DNA from: Synergistota bacterium
Lineage (GTDB): Bacteria; Synergistota; Synergistia; Synergistales; Synergistaceae
Direction: 5' to 3'
Length of the DNA: 64,000 nucleotides
Assembly (NCBI GenBank): GCA_023450745.1
Contig: JAEXGR010000027.1
Coordinates: 1-64,000, forward strand
Shown here: positions 8,793 through 18,164 of the stretch, one piece after another
Numbering within the stretch: position 1 is the first letter of the stretch
Layout of the letters: every line of letters starts with the position of its first letter
The notes under the pieces: generated by a model
The model's input: only the letters and a program-made list of their open reading frames with translations
Told to the model about the DNA's origin: nothing
The model's database searches: none
Made by a program: the position numbers and the translations under genes

Positions 8793-8939
8793 TTTCTGCG
8801 ATTCTCCTTTGCCCTTGCTCGCTCTATTTTATCTCTTTTTGCGCCGCTTTTCCTCCCGCCGTCGGGCCGTGATCTTACATAAAATTTGTGCAACCGCTTG
8901 AATATTCATTATCACCGGTAAAAATATCTTCTAAGGGGC

Positions 8940-8967
8940 TTGACGTATCACGTTTAAGGGCTATAAT
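8940..8967 (+). promoter_or_regulatory. Sigma70-type promoter of carAB
   Basis: TTGACG (8940-8945), a 16-base spacer and a perfect TATAAT (8962-8967), about 95 bases before carA. The leader between promoter and ATG contains no obvious terminator or PyrR-type hairpin. Confidence 0.8.
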
Positions 8968-9063
8968 ACTCTGGAACTTTGAACGATTGGTAAAATCAAC
9001 AACTAAACAAAACATATATTCAGGTTCATTTTGTTTATAGAATAATGAAGGAGTGCGCGACCG

Positions 9064-10116
9064 ATGAAAAAGAGAATTTACTTGACGCTGAACGACGGCT
9101 CGGTATGGCCAGGCAACGGACATATCGAGACCCCCGTGGAGGGGGAGGTCGTCTTTACCACAGCCGCCTGCGGCTATCCGCAGACGCTGACGGACCCCTC
9201 TTACAACGGGCAGATCGTTATTTTTGCCTTTCCGCCCGTTGGCATCTACGGGGTGGACAAGGAAAATCTCGAGGGGCGACGAGTATGGGTGCGCGCAGCT
9301 CTTATGACCGGCCTCGACGAGACGGAAAAGGGGCGTTTTGAGAGCCTGAGCTCCTGGATGACGGAGAACGGCCGCCCGCTGGTCTCCGATATCGATACAA
9401 GGCAGCTGATATTGAAGATTCGCGAATATGGTTCGATGATGGGGCGCATCGACGCGGAGCCCCATCTGCCGGAGCTGAAAGAGCTGCCGGATACGCTGGT
9501 CTCGGAGGCCTCCTGTAAAGAAAAAGAGATATACGGCGACGGCGAGCTGACCGTCGCGCTGATGGACTACGGCGTCAAAGAGAATATCATCCGCAGCATG
9601 GTACGCCGCGGCTGCCGCGTGATACGTTTCCCGAACGACACCGCCGCCGCCGAGGTTCTCGCTTCCGGGGCGGACGGGATACTGCTGAGCAACGGCCCCG
9701 GAGACCCCGCGGTACTCGATTTCGAGGCGGGGGAGATCGCGAAGATGCTCGGCGCCAAGCCGCTGCTCGGCGTCTGTCTCGGCAACCAGCTTCTCGCGCG
9801 CGCCTGCGGGGCGAAGACGAAAAAGCTTTCCTTCGGCCATCGCGGGGCGAACCAGCCGGTGCTTGAATGCGCCACGGGGCGCGGCATACTCACGAGCCAG
9901 AACCACCAGTACGCCGTGGACGGCGGCACTCTGGAGGGGACGGACCTTGAGGTGGCCTACAGCCACCTTGGGGACGGCACGGTGGAGGGGCTGCGCCACC
10001 GGCGCTGCGACGCGCTTTCGGTACAGTTCCACCCCGAGGCCTCGCCGGGGCCGGAGGACGCCTCCTATATTTTCGATAACTTCATAATCCGTATGCGGGC
10101 CGCTAAAGGGAGATAG
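9064..10116 (+). CDS. carA: Carbamoyl-phosphate synthase small subunit
   Basis: Glutaminase subunit of carbamoyl-phosphate synthase, 350 residues. It releases ammonia from glutamine and passes it to CarB for pyrimidine and arginine synthesis. The class I amidotransferase triad is visible: nucleophile Cys in LLGVCLGNQLLA, and His/Glu in SVQFHPEASPGPEDA. The N-terminal half has the usual FTTAACGYPQTLTDPSYNGQI. carB starts 11 bases after the carA stop, so the two form an operon from the promoter at 8940. Confidence 0.95.
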   Translation: MKKRIYLTLNDGSVWPGNGHIETPVEGEVVFTTAACGYPQTLTDPSYNGQIVIFAFPPVGIYGVDKENLEGRRVWVRAALMTGLDETEKGRFESLSSWMTENGRPLVSDIDTRQLILKIREYGSMMGRIDAEPHLPELKELPDTLVSEASCKEKEIYGDGELTVALMDYGVKENIIRSMVRRGCRVIRFPNDTAAAEVLASGADGILLSNGPGDPAVLDFEAGEIAKMLGAKPLLGVCLGNQLLARACGAKTKKLSFGHRGANQPVLECATGRGILTSQNHQYAVDGGTLEGTDLEVAYSHLGDGTVEGLRHRRCDALSVQFHPEASPGPEDASYIFDNFIIRMRAAKGR

Positions 10117-10126
10117 GTGAAATACG

Positions 10127-13100
10127 ATGAGAGACACGACGATAAAAAAAGTCCTGGTTCTGGGCTCCGGCCCGATCAAGATCGGACAGGCCGCGGAGTT
10201 TGACTACGCCGGCACGCAGGCCTGCCGCGCGCTGAAAGAGGAGGGCTGCAGCGTCATCCTGCTCAACAGCAATCCCGCGACGATTCAGACGGACAATTCC
10301 GTCGCGGACCACGTTTATATCCGGCCGCTCCTCCCCTATGTGGTGGAGAGCATCCTTCGGGAGCACCGCCCGGACGGCGTCGTCGCGACGCTCGGCGGGC
10401 AGACGGGGCTCAACCTCTGCATGGAATGCGAAAAGCTCGGCATGTGGCGGCGCTACAAATGCCGCGTTCTCGGCACGCAGCCGGAGGCGATAGAGCGCGC
10501 GGAGGCGCGCGAGCCCTTCCGCAAGGCGATGATCGAGGCCCGCCAGCCGATTATCGCAAGCCGCGGCATCTCCTCGGTCGCCGAGGCGCAGGAGTTTGCG
10601 CTGCGCACGCCGCTGCCGCTGATCCTGCGTCCCGACTTCACCCTCGGCGGCTCGGGGAATTCGGTCGTGCGCAATATCGAGAGCTTCGTCGTGCAGACGG
10701 AGGACGCGCTGACCGCCTCCCCCGTAGGGCGCGCCCTCATCGAGCGCTACCTTGAGGGCTGGCACGAGATCGAGGTCGAGGTGGTGCGCGACAACGCGGG
10801 CAACGCCCTTGCCGTATGCAGCATGGAAAATATTGACCCGATGGGGGTCCACACGGGCGACTCGATCGTCGTCTCGCCGGTGCTTACCCTCACTGATAAA
10901 GAATGGCAGATGATACGCACGGCGGCGCTCAAGATCGTCGACGTGCTTGATATCCGCGGCGCCTGCAACGTGCAGTTCGCCTTAGCCCCCGACGGCGGCG
11001 AATACTACGTCATCGAGGTCAACCCGCGCGCGAGCCGTTCCAGCGCCCTCGCGAGCAAAGCCACCGGCTACCCGATCGCCCGTATGGCGGCGAAGATCGC
11101 CCTTGGCCTCAACCTGACGGAGATGGCCAACCCCGTGACAGGGGCGGGCAGCGCCCTCTCGGAGCCGGCGCTCGACTATGTCGCCGTCAAGGTTCCCTCC
11201 TGGCCCTTCGACACCTTCCCGCAGGCGGACCCCTCGCTGGGGCCGCGCATGAAGGCCACGGGGGAGGTGCTGGCCCTCGCCGCGAATTTCGCGCAGGGGC
11301 TGGTCAAGGCATACCGCTCGCTCTCACGCGGACATGCCATCCCGGACCGGAAGATGCGCGGCTGGGAGACGCGGCGGCTGTGGGAACAGGTGAATACCCC
11401 GACGAACCTGCGTCTGGAGGCGATCACGGAGCTGCTGCGCCGCAATTCCGCGACGGTGGAGGAGATGGCGCGCCGGACGCATATCCGCCGGTACTTTATC
11501 GAACAGCTCAACGCGATACAGCTGGCGGAAAAGTACCTTGAGGAGGACGGCGCGGTAAACGGGAACATCGTGAGCGCCGCGAAGAAGGGGTTCTCCGTCA
11601 GCCAGATCGCGCTTGCCGCCGACATTTCGAAGGACGAGGTGCGCAGACGGCTTGCGGAAGAGGACTACGCTACGGGCTACCGCGAAGTCGACGGCTGCGC
11701 CGGCGAATTCCCCTCCGGCTCCGGCTATTACTACGGCGTGAGCGGTATGAAGGACGACCCCTATGAGCGCCACAGCGGCGGCATTGCCGTCATCGGCTCC
11801 GGCGCAATCCGCATCGCCCAGGGGGTGGAGTTCGACTACTGCTGCGTCAAGGCTGTGGAGGCGCTGCGCCGCCGCGGCATCCGCGCGATCATGATGAACG
11901 TCAACCCGGAAACGGTGAGTACGGACCACGACATCTCCGACGCCCTCTACCTCGAGCCGCTGACCGTCGACGATGCGCTGCCGGTGCTCCGGCGCGAATC
12001 GGCGGCGGGCGTCTTCGCCTGCTTCGGCGGCCAGACCTCGCTGCGCCTCGGTCTTGACCTCGCGCAGGAGGGAATCAAGCTCTTCGGTCCCGGCGCAGAG
12101 GTGATCGACGCGGCGGAGGACCGCGGGAAGTTCTCGCGGCTGCTTGCCAAGATCGGCGTGCCCGAACCGGAGGGCGTCGACGTCGCCTCAGTCGAAGAGG
12201 CGAAGGAGGTCGGGCGCAGGCTCGGCTATCCGCTCATGGTGCGTCCGAGCTTCGTCATCGGCGGCGTCGCGATGAAGGTCGTCTACGGCGAACAGGCCCT
12301 TGTCGAGGTCCTCGAGGAGGCCTTTGAAGCGGTTCCGGGGCAGAAGGTGATGGTGGACCAGTTCCTCGCGGGGCGCGAATTTGAATGCGACGCGATCTGC
12401 GACGGAGAGGACGTCCTCATTCCCGGGATATTCGAGCATATAGACCCCTCAGGGATACATTCGGGAGACTCGATCGCCGTCTTCCCGAGCTACTCGCTCA
12501 CAAAGGAGCAGCAGAACGAGGTGCTGAAATTTGTCAAGGTGATCTCCAAGGAGCTCGACATCCACGGGCTTCTGAACATCCAGTTCGTGCTGCGCGGCGG
12601 CGTCTTCTGGATCATCGAGGCCAACCCGCGCGCGAGCCGCACGGTGCCGATCGTCAGCAAAATATCGAAGCTGCCCGTCATCGACATGGCGGTGGGGATC
12701 GCGCTCGGCGAGAGGCTTTGCGAGATGCCCTACGGCACGGGGCTCTACCCCGAGACGGGACAGTGGAGCGTCAAGGTCCCGGTCTTTTCCAACGACAAGC
12801 TTCCGGGGCTGGACCCCAAGCTTGGGCCGCGGATGATGTCCACCGGCGAAAGCCTCGGAGTGGCGGACAACTTAGCGGACGCGATTATGGACGGCCTTAA
12901 GGGCTCGGGCTGGCTGCCGCCCGCGACGGGGCGCATCCTGATGAGCATCGCGGACAGCGAAAAGGCCGAGGCGATGCCCGTCGCCTCGCAGTATAAGATG
13001 CTCGGCTGGGAGGTAGACGCCACCGAAGGCACCGCCGCCTACCTGAAAAAGTGGGGCATCGAGGTGAACCGCGTCGAGCGCGACGAGCTGGTGCGCCGCC

Positions 13101-13261
13101 TGCGCGCGGGCGAATGGGACCTGGTGCTGAACATTCCCGGAGGCAACGAGCGCCACATGGCGGACGGGGCGATGATCAGAAAACAGGCCTGCGCCGCCGG
13201 CACTCCCTGCCTGCACTCGCTCGCCGCGGCCTGGGCGGTGGCGGCGGGATTGACGCGCTGA
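10127..13261 (+). CDS. carB: Carbamoyl-phosphate synthase large subunit
   Basis: Synthetase subunit, 1044 residues (E. coli about 1073). Two homologous ATP-grasp halves are present. The first starts KKVLVLGSGPIKIGQAAEFDY and has EVNPRASRSSALASKATGYP. The second begins near residue 555 with GSGAIRIAQGVEFDYC and has EANPRASRTVPIVSK. An MGS-like allosteric domain closes the protein (about residues 935-1044). The inter-half oligomerisation domain (about 400-545) is present. Together with CarA it makes carbamoyl phosphate from bicarbonate, glutamine and 2 ATP. Confidence 0.95.
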   Translation: MRDTTIKKVLVLGSGPIKIGQAAEFDYAGTQACRALKEEGCSVILLNSNPATIQTDNSVADHVYIRPLLPYVVESILREHRPDGVVATLGGQTGLNLCMECEKLGMWRRYKCRVLGTQPEAIERAEAREPFRKAMIEARQPIIASRGISSVAEAQEFALRTPLPLILRPDFTLGGSGNSVVRNIESFVVQTEDALTASPVGRALIERYLEGWHEIEVEVVRDNAGNALAVCSMENIDPMGVHTGDSIVVSPVLTLTDKEWQMIRTAALKIVDVLDIRGACNVQFALAPDGGEYYVIEVNPRASRSSALASKATGYPIARMAAKIALGLNLTEMANPVTGAGSALSEPALDYVAVKVPSWPFDTFPQADPSLGPRMKATGEVLALAANFAQGLVKAYRSLSRGHAIPDRKMRGWETRRLWEQVNTPTNLRLEAITELLRRNSATVEEMARRTHIRRYFIEQLNAIQLAEKYLEEDGAVNGNIVSAAKKGFSVSQIALAADISKDEVRRRLAEEDYATGYREVDGCAGEFPSGSGYYYGVSGMKDDPYERHSGGIAVIGSGAIRIAQGVEFDYCCVKAVEALRRRGIRAIMMNVNPETVSTDHDISDALYLEPLTVDDALPVLRRESAAGVFACFGGQTSLRLGLDLAQEGIKLFGPGAEVIDAAEDRGKFSRLLAKIGVPEPEGVDVASVEEAKEVGRRLGYPLMVRPSFVIGGVAMKVVYGEQALVEVLEEAFEAVPGQKVMVDQFLAGREFECDAICDGEDVLIPGIFEHIDPSGIHSGDSIAVFPSYSLTKEQQNEVLKFVKVISKELDIHGLLNIQFVLRGGVFWIIEANPRASRTVPIVSKISKLPVIDMAVGIALGERLCEMPYGTGLYPETGQWSVKVPVFSNDKLPGLDPKLGPRMMSTGESLGVADNLADAIMDGLKGSGWLPPATGRILMSIADSEKAEAMPVASQYKMLGWEVDATEGTAAYLKKWGIEVNRVERDELVRRLRAGEWDLVLNIPGGNERHMADGAMIRKQACAAGTPCLHSLAAAWAVAAGLTR

Positions 13262-13288
13262 CGGGCGCGGATCAATAAACAACGGCGG

Positions 13289-13325
13289 CGGGCGGCTTTC
13301 GGCAGACGGAGGCCGCCCGTTTTTA
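13289..13325 (+). terminator. Intrinsic terminator after carB
   Basis: GC-rich stem CGGGCGGC...GGCCGCCCG followed by TTTTT, about 28 bases downstream of the carB stop. Confidence 0.8.
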
Positions 13326-13428
13326 TATCCTGCCGCAGGCGGCTCTGCCGGCGTTCCGGCGGCGAAAGCGGCGCGGCGGCGGACGGGGAAAATAGACAAC
13401 TGTAAAATGCGTTCTACCTATTCCCTTT

Positions 13429-13486
13429 TTATTAAAAATAGCTTAATATACCTATGGGTATAGCTTAAAAAAGCTATTTTTAATAA
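13429..13486 (+). promoter_or_regulatory. Nested palindromes upstream of the Lrp-type gene (probable operator)
   Basis: A perfect 16-base inverted repeat, TTATTAAAAATAGCTT at 13429-13444 and its complement at 13471-13486, encloses a second dyad, TATACC-TATG-GGTATA (13447-13462). The array is strongly AT-rich in an otherwise GC-rich stretch and ends about 20 bases before the start codon of the regulator. Lrp/AsnC proteins commonly bind AT-rich palindromic arrays and control their own genes, so autoregulation is the natural reading. RNA hairpin function cannot be excluded. Confidence 0.65.
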
Positions 13487-13506
13487 GAGGGTAGGGGGAG
13501 TTGCCG

Positions 13507-13986
13507 ATGTTGAGCAGTAAACTGCTTGATGATATTGGAAGACAGATTCTAAGAATACTTCAAGAAGACGGCAGGATATCTTTTAACGAACTTGGCAGAA
13601 GGGTCGGCCTCTCTTCACCGGCGGTCGCGGAGCGCGTGCGCCGTATGGAGGAAGCCGGAATCATTCTGGGCTACCGCGCGGTCGTAGACCAGGCGCGGGT
13701 GGGTTATCCGATAATGGCGTTTATCCGCCTCTCCATTCCGGTGTCATTCCTTGCTCAGGCCGACGAACTGGCGAAGGCCATTCCGGAAGTGCTTGAGTGC
13801 CACCACCTTACGGGAAGCGACGGCGTCATCTTGAAGGTCGTCGTCTCATCTGTAGGTCATCTGGAGGAGGTCATCAGCCAGATGGGCAGCTGCGGCATGA
13901 CGACGACGGCGATCGTCCTTTCTTCTCCGGTCGTCTCGCGCCCGATTGACCCCATCAAACAGCAAACTCCTCCCCCGACCGTTTAG
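13507..13986 (+). CDS. Lrp/AsnC family transcriptional regulator
   Basis: A 159-residue feast/famine regulator. The N-terminal winged HTH reads LDDIGRQILRILQEDGRISFNELGRRVGLSSPAVAERVRRMEEAGII (about residues 7-53). A RAM ligand-binding domain follows, with VLECHHLTGSDGVILKVV. It probably senses an amino acid and controls catabolic genes. Start chosen at ATG 13507 because GGGGGAG ends 6 bases upstream; an in-frame TTG at 13501 would abut that site. Large AT-rich palindromes sit immediately upstream. Target genes are not indicated by the sequence, but iorAB and the lysine transaminase nearby are plausible. Confidence 0.9.
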   Translation: MLSSKLLDDIGRQILRILQEDGRISFNELGRRVGLSSPAVAERVRRMEEAGIILGYRAVVDQARVGYPIMAFIRLSIPVSFLAQADELAKAIPEVLECHHLTGSDGVILKVVVSSVGHLEEVISQMGSCGMTTTAIVLSSPVVSRPIDPIKQQTPPPTV

Positions 13987-14064
13987 TGCGGGATAAAATT
14001 AGTCTGTTTCTGATTTTTTCTTACATTAAACCCTGTCTTATGGTAAAATATATAAGCTGAATTA

Positions 14065-14087
14065 AAAGCGGCGAATATCGCCGCTTT
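14065..14087 (+). other. Perfect hairpin in the gyrA leader
   Basis: Ten-base perfect stem AAAGCGGCGA-ATA-TCGCCGCTTT between the Lrp-type gene and gyrA, followed by ATTGTT and not by a clean T-run. It may be a weak terminator for the upstream gene. It could also be a leader stem if gyrA transcription starts near the AT-rich TAAAATATATAA at about 14044. Confidence 0.5.
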
Positions 14088-14181
14088 ATTGTTGGAAAAG
14101 TTTTTATATCGGCAACAACGGCAGCCCACGGTTTTTCGATATAATCAACGCTTTCACATAGAGCGCCTCGGAGGTATACAT

Positions 14182-16635
14182 ATGGATCACAATTCGAAGC
14201 AGAGCAACCTTTTTGAAATAAATAAGGTGATACCTCTGCCGCTGGAAGAAGAGATAAAGCAAAGTTACCTGAATTACGCGATGAGCGTCATCGTCGGCCG
14301 CGCGCTCCCCGACGCGCGCGACGGCCTGAAGCCGGTCCAGAGAAGGATACTGTACGCGATGATGGAGCTTGGCGTGCGCCACAGCCAGTCCTTCAAAAAG
14401 TCGGCGCGTATCGTCGGCGAAACGATGGGTAAGTACCATCCGCACGGCGACGCGGCGATATACGACACGATGGCCCGCCTTTCGCAGGACTTCAGTATGC
14501 GCTACCAGCTCGTCGACGGTCAAGGAAACTTTGGTTCGATAGACGGCGATCCCCCCGCGGCGATGCGTTACACGGAGGCGCGCCTCCACGCGCTTGGCGA
14601 GGAGATGCTGACCGACATCAACGAAGAGACGGTGGACTGGGGCCCGAACTTTGACGAATCCCTTGAAGAGCCTCTCGTTCTGCCCTCGCGCATTCCCAAC
14701 CTGCTGGTAAACGGCAGCACGGGCATCGCCGTCGGCATGGCGACCAACATGCCGCCGCACAACTTAGGCGAGGCCGTCAACGTCTGCTGCGCGATCCTCG
14801 AAAACCCCGAGATCGAACTGGGCGAGCTGATGGCCCTCATGCCGGGGCCGGATTTCCCGACCGGCGGCATCATTCTCGGCCGCGAGGGAATTATCGACGC
14901 CTACCGCACGGGACGCGGCAGGCTCGTCGTCCGCGGGCGCGTGGATGTCGAAGAGGGACGCAAGGGCAAGCGTTCGATCATCATCTCCGAGATCCCCTAT
15001 ATGGTCAACAAGACCAACTTCATAGAGACCATCGCGAAGGGCGTGCAGAGCGGCATCATAGACGGCATCTCCGACCTCCGCGACGAATCCGACAGAAACG
15101 GAATGCGCATCGTCGTCGAGCTTCAGCGCGACGCCGACCCGAACCTCGTGCTGCGCCAGCTCTATACGCGCACGCAGCTGCAAAGCACCTTCGGCGTGAT
15201 AAACCTCGCCATCGTGAACGGCGAGACGAGGGAGCTGCCGCTTAAAGAGCTGGTGCAGATATTCCTCGACCATCGCCGCGAGGTGGTGCGCCGGCGCACG
15301 GAGTTCCGCCTGCGCAAGGCGGAGGACCGCCGCCACATCGTCGAAGGGCTGCTTCGCGCCCTCGACGTTATCGATCAGGTCATCCGCATCATCAGAAGTT
15401 CCGACACGGCGGCCGCGGCGCGGAACAACCTCATCGAGGAACTTGGCTTCACCGAGATCCAGGCCCAGGCGATCCTCGATATGCGGCTCCAGCGCCTTAC
15501 GGGACTTGAGCGCGAGAAGCTCGATACCGAATTGGCGCAGCTTCTGATGGATATCGAGCGTTACAACAGCATCCTGTCAAGCCACCTGATACTGGACTCC
15601 GTCGTCAAAGACGAGCTGTTGGAGATCAAGAAAAATTACAGCGACAAGCGCCGCACGGATATTGAAAACGCCGCCGACGAGGTTGCCGACGAAGACCTCA
15701 TCCCCGAAGAGGATATCGTCGTCGCCCTCTCGCGCGACGGCTACATCCGCCGTATGCCATTGCAGGACTACCGCGTGCAGCAGCGCGGCGGCAAGGGCGT
15801 CAAGGGCGTCGCGACGAAGGCGGAGGACGAAATCGCGATTATCGCCACCACCACGACGCACCGGACCCTTTACCTCTTCACGAGCAAGGGGCGCGTCTTC
15901 GGCGTGCGCGGCTTCTCTCTGCCGGAGCCCAAGACCGGTAAGGGCAAGCTGGTAGGAACGATAATCACCCTTGAAAAAGAGGAAAAGGTCGTGGCGATCA
16001 AGGACAGCCAGCTCGGCGGGACCAAGTTTATCTTTTTCGTCACGAAGCAGGGCACGGCGAAGAGGCTCCCCGTCGAGGAACTCGAAGGGCTCACAAGGGC
16101 CGGGCGCCGCGTGCTCGGACTCTCCGACGGAGACGACATCGCGCGCGTCCGCACCACCAGCGGCACGGACGACCTGCTGCTCACCACGGCGCTGGGACAG
16201 ACGCTGCGCGTCAATGAAGAGGAGTTCCGCCCGCTCGGCCGTCAGGCGCAGGGCGTGCGCGGGATACGCCTCGACGAGGGCGACAGCGTCGTCGGCTGCG
16301 ACGTCGTGAGCGACGGCCGTCAGGTGCTCTTCATCAGCGAGCGCGGCATCGGCAAGCGCACCGCCTACGACGAATTTACCCAGCACCATCGCGCCGGCTA
16401 CGGCGTGCGCGCGATGAAACTCTCCGAAAAGACGGGCTCGCTCGTCGGCGCCTGGGGCGTCCAGGAGGACGAGGAGATCATCGTCATCAGCAGCAAGGGC
16501 CGCATGGTGCGTATCGGCGCGAAGGAGATCTCGACGCTCTCCCGCACGGCGACCGGTTATATGATCGTGACGCTCGACGAGGGCGACACCGTGGCCGATA
16601 TCAGCATCGTCCGCAAGGACGAAGGAGAGGAATAA
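14182..16635 (+). CDS. gyrA: DNA gyrase subunit A
   Basis: Breakage-reunion subunit of gyrase, 817 residues from ATG 14182 (GGAGG 8 bases upstream); the frame is open from 14089 but without a ribosome binding site. Active-site Tyr lies in [10 protein letters not shown]. The C-terminal beta-pinwheel has six repeats, and the GyrA box appears as [10 protein letters not shown], which favours GyrA over ParC. The quinolone region reads [15 protein letters not shown]. The residue equivalent to E. coli Ser83 is Ala91, while the Asp87 equivalent is kept (Asp95). psd follows after 5 bases. Confidence 0.94.
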   Translation: MDHNSKQSNLFEINKVIPLPLEEEIKQSYLNYAMSVIVGRALPDARDGLKPVQRRILYAMMELGVRHSQSFKKSARIVGETMGKYHPHGDAAIYDTMARLSQDFSMRYQLVDGQGNFGSIDGDPPAAMRYTEARLHALGEEMLTDINEETVDWGPNFDESLEEPLVLPSRIPNLLVNGSTGIAVGMATNMPPHNLGEAVNVCCAILENPEIELGELMALMPGPDFPTGGIILGREGIIDAYRTGRGRLVVRGRVDVEEGRKGKRSIIISEIPYMVNKTNFIETIAKGVQSGIIDGISDLRDESDRNGMRIVVELQRDADPNLVLRQLYTRTQLQSTFGVINLAIVNGETRELPLKELVQIFLDHRREVVRRRTEFRLRKAEDRRHIVEGLLRALDVIDQVIRIIRSSDTAAAARNNLIEELGFTEIQAQAILDMRLQRLTGLEREKLDTELAQLLMDIERYNSILSSHLILDSVVKDELLEIKKNYSDKRRTDIENAADEVADEDLIPEEDIVVALSRDGYIRRMPLQDYRVQQRGGKGVKGVATKAEDEIAIIATTTTHRTLYLFTSKGRVFGVRGFSLPEPKTGKGKLVGTIITLEKEEKVVAIKDSQLGGTKFIFFVTKQGTAKRLPVEELEGLTRAGRRVLGLSDGDDIARVRTTSGTDDLLLTTALGQTLRVNEEEFRPLGRQAQGVRGIRLDEGDSVVGCDVVSDGRQVLFISERGIGKRTAYDEFTQHHRAGYGVRAMKLSEKTGSLVGAWGVQEDEEIIVISSKGRMVRIGAKEISTLSRTATGYMIVTLDEGDTVADISIVRKDEGEE

Positions 16636-16640
16636 CGAAA

Positions 16641-17267
16641 ATGAAGCTTGCCCGCGACGGCTATCCGATGATAGCGGCGCTTGTTTTCATGATGGCGGGG
16701 GGATGGCTCATCTCCCCCTGGATATCCATCTGCCTCTTTGTCCCCTTCTGCATCGTCGTCTGGTTTTTTCGCGATCCCGAACGCGCGCCGGAGCGCGCTC
16801 TGGCGCGCGGCGATTTCCTGAGCCCGGCCGACGGCAAGGTCGTCGAGATCGAGGAGGCCGAACAGGAGTATGTCGGCCGCGCGGTTAAGATCGGCATCTT
16901 CATGAACGCTTTCAACGTTCACGTCAACCGCTTTCCGACGGCGGGCGCGGTCAAATATATAAAATACGTCCCCGGCAAAAAATGGTTCGCCTTCGCCCCG
17001 AAGGCCTCGGAGCTGAATGAGCGTTTGTACGTAGGGGCGGAGTCAGAGTTTGGGCGCTTCCTGCTGGTACAGATCGCCGGTATACTGGCCAGAAGAATCG
17101 TATTGCGCGTCCGCATGGACGACGTAGTGCCAATCGGCGGCAGATATGGTATGATAAAGATGGGGTCAAAGGTTGATATATACCTTCCTCCAGGAATTAT
17201 GCCTAATGTTAAGATCGGTGACCAGGTGCTTGCCGGGCACAGTATAATAGGAGTGTGCAAAAAATGA
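16641..17267 (+). CDS. psd: Phosphatidylserine decarboxylase proenzyme
   Basis: Makes phosphatidylethanolamine from phosphatidylserine; 208 residues, the short archaeal/Firmicute-like form. An N-terminal hydrophobic segment (about residues 9-38) anchors it in the membrane. The self-cleavage site that generates the pyruvoyl group is the G-S in MIKMGSKVDIYLP (about residue 174). FMNAFNVHVNRFP is the conserved His-containing segment. The end overlaps the pssA start (ATGA), so both phospholipid enzymes are made together. Confidence 0.92.
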   Translation: MKLARDGYPMIAALVFMMAGGWLISPWISICLFVPFCIVVWFFRDPERAPERALARGDFLSPADGKVVEIEEAEQEYVGRAVKIGIFMNAFNVHVNRFPTAGAVKYIKYVPGKKWFAFAPKASELNERLYVGAESEFGRFLLVQIAGILARRIVLRVRMDDVVPIGGRYGMIKMGSKVDIYLPPGIMPNVKIGDQVLAGHSIIGVCKK

Positions 17268-18007
17268 GAAAAGTAGACAGAAAAGTGAACAACATCCCCA
17301 TCAAGACGATAATTCCCAATATGATAACGAGCGGCAGCGTCTTCTGCGGCGTATCGTCGCTGATTCTTACCGCCCATGAACGCTTTATTCCGGCCGCCCT
17401 TTTGATTTGCTTCGCGGTATTTTTCGACGTAATGGACGGTCGCGTCGCCCGCAGCCTCGGCGGCAGCAGCGCCTTCGGGGAGGAGCTGGACAGCCTCGCG
17501 GACGCGATCAGCTTCGGCGTCGCCCCCGCCTTCCTCATCTACAACGCTTATATTGGCGTGGAGAGCGGCATCTGGGGGCCGCTTACGGCGTCCTTCTTCG
17601 CCCTCTGCGGCGTCCTGCGCCTCGCGCGCTTCAACGTCACCCACGTTCCGGCGGGGCCGTTCCAGGGCCTGCCGATTCCCGCGGGCGGCCTGGCGCTCGC
17701 CGCCGTCGTAATCGCCCGCCTGCCCATCACACCGCTAGTCGCGATGTCGGCGATGTGCTTCGTCGGCGCGCTGATGGTGAGCTCCGTGCCTTACTGCAAC
17801 GCGAAGAAGCTCAAGAAATCGAATGTCAGCCGCGCGAAACTCTACGGACTGATGACGTTTATCGCCCTCTGCTTCTTTATTTTGCGCGAAAAGGCTTTCC
17901 TTGCCATGGCGGTAATGTATATAATAAGCGGGTTGGTGAAGTTTGACGGAGCGGAGTGGATAATGCTCCACCCGGAGGACGAGCGGTCGGCTCACGAAAA
18001 AGACTAG
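17264..18007 (+). CDS. pssA: CDP-diacylglycerol-serine O-phosphatidyltransferase
   Basis: Makes phosphatidylserine from CDP-diacylglycerol and serine, supplying the decarboxylase encoded just upstream. It is an integral membrane protein of 247 residues with the CDP-alcohol phosphotransferase motif in DVMDGRVARSLGGSSAFGEELDSLAD (motif D-x2-D-G-x2-A-R-x8-G-x3-D-x3-D, about residues 50-75) and six or so hydrophobic helices. Start at ATG 17264 overlaps the psd stop by four bases; an in-frame GTG at 17255 is too close to the GGAG site. Confidence 0.93.
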   Translation: MRKVDRKVNNIPIKTIIPNMITSGSVFCGVSSLILTAHERFIPAALLICFAVFFDVMDGRVARSLGGSSAFGEELDSLADAISFGVAPAFLIYNAYIGVESGIWGPLTASFFALCGVLRLARFNVTHVPAGPFQGLPIPAGGLALAAVVIARLPITPLVAMSAMCFVGALMVSSVPYCNAKKLKKSNVSRAKLYGLMTFIALCFFILREKAFLAMAVMYIISGLVKFDGAEWIMLHPEDERSAHEKD

Positions 18008-18031
18008 ACGCTTACAGCCTTTGGATACTAT

Positions 18032-18066
18032 CCCCGGCTCCGCCTAGGCGAAGCCGGGGTTTTTTA
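18032..18066 (+). terminator. Intrinsic terminator after pssA
   Basis: CCCCGGCT stem pairing with AGCCGGGG around an 11-12 base loop, followed by TTTTTT, 25 bases after the pssA stop. Confidence 0.88.
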
Positions 18067-18164
18067 ATAGTAAACCGCCTCCCTTCAGCAGGGCCGGCGG
18101 CTGGCAATTTTAACGGGTTTTAAACGATAATGATTTTGTCGTACGTTTATAAGGGGGAAATTTG

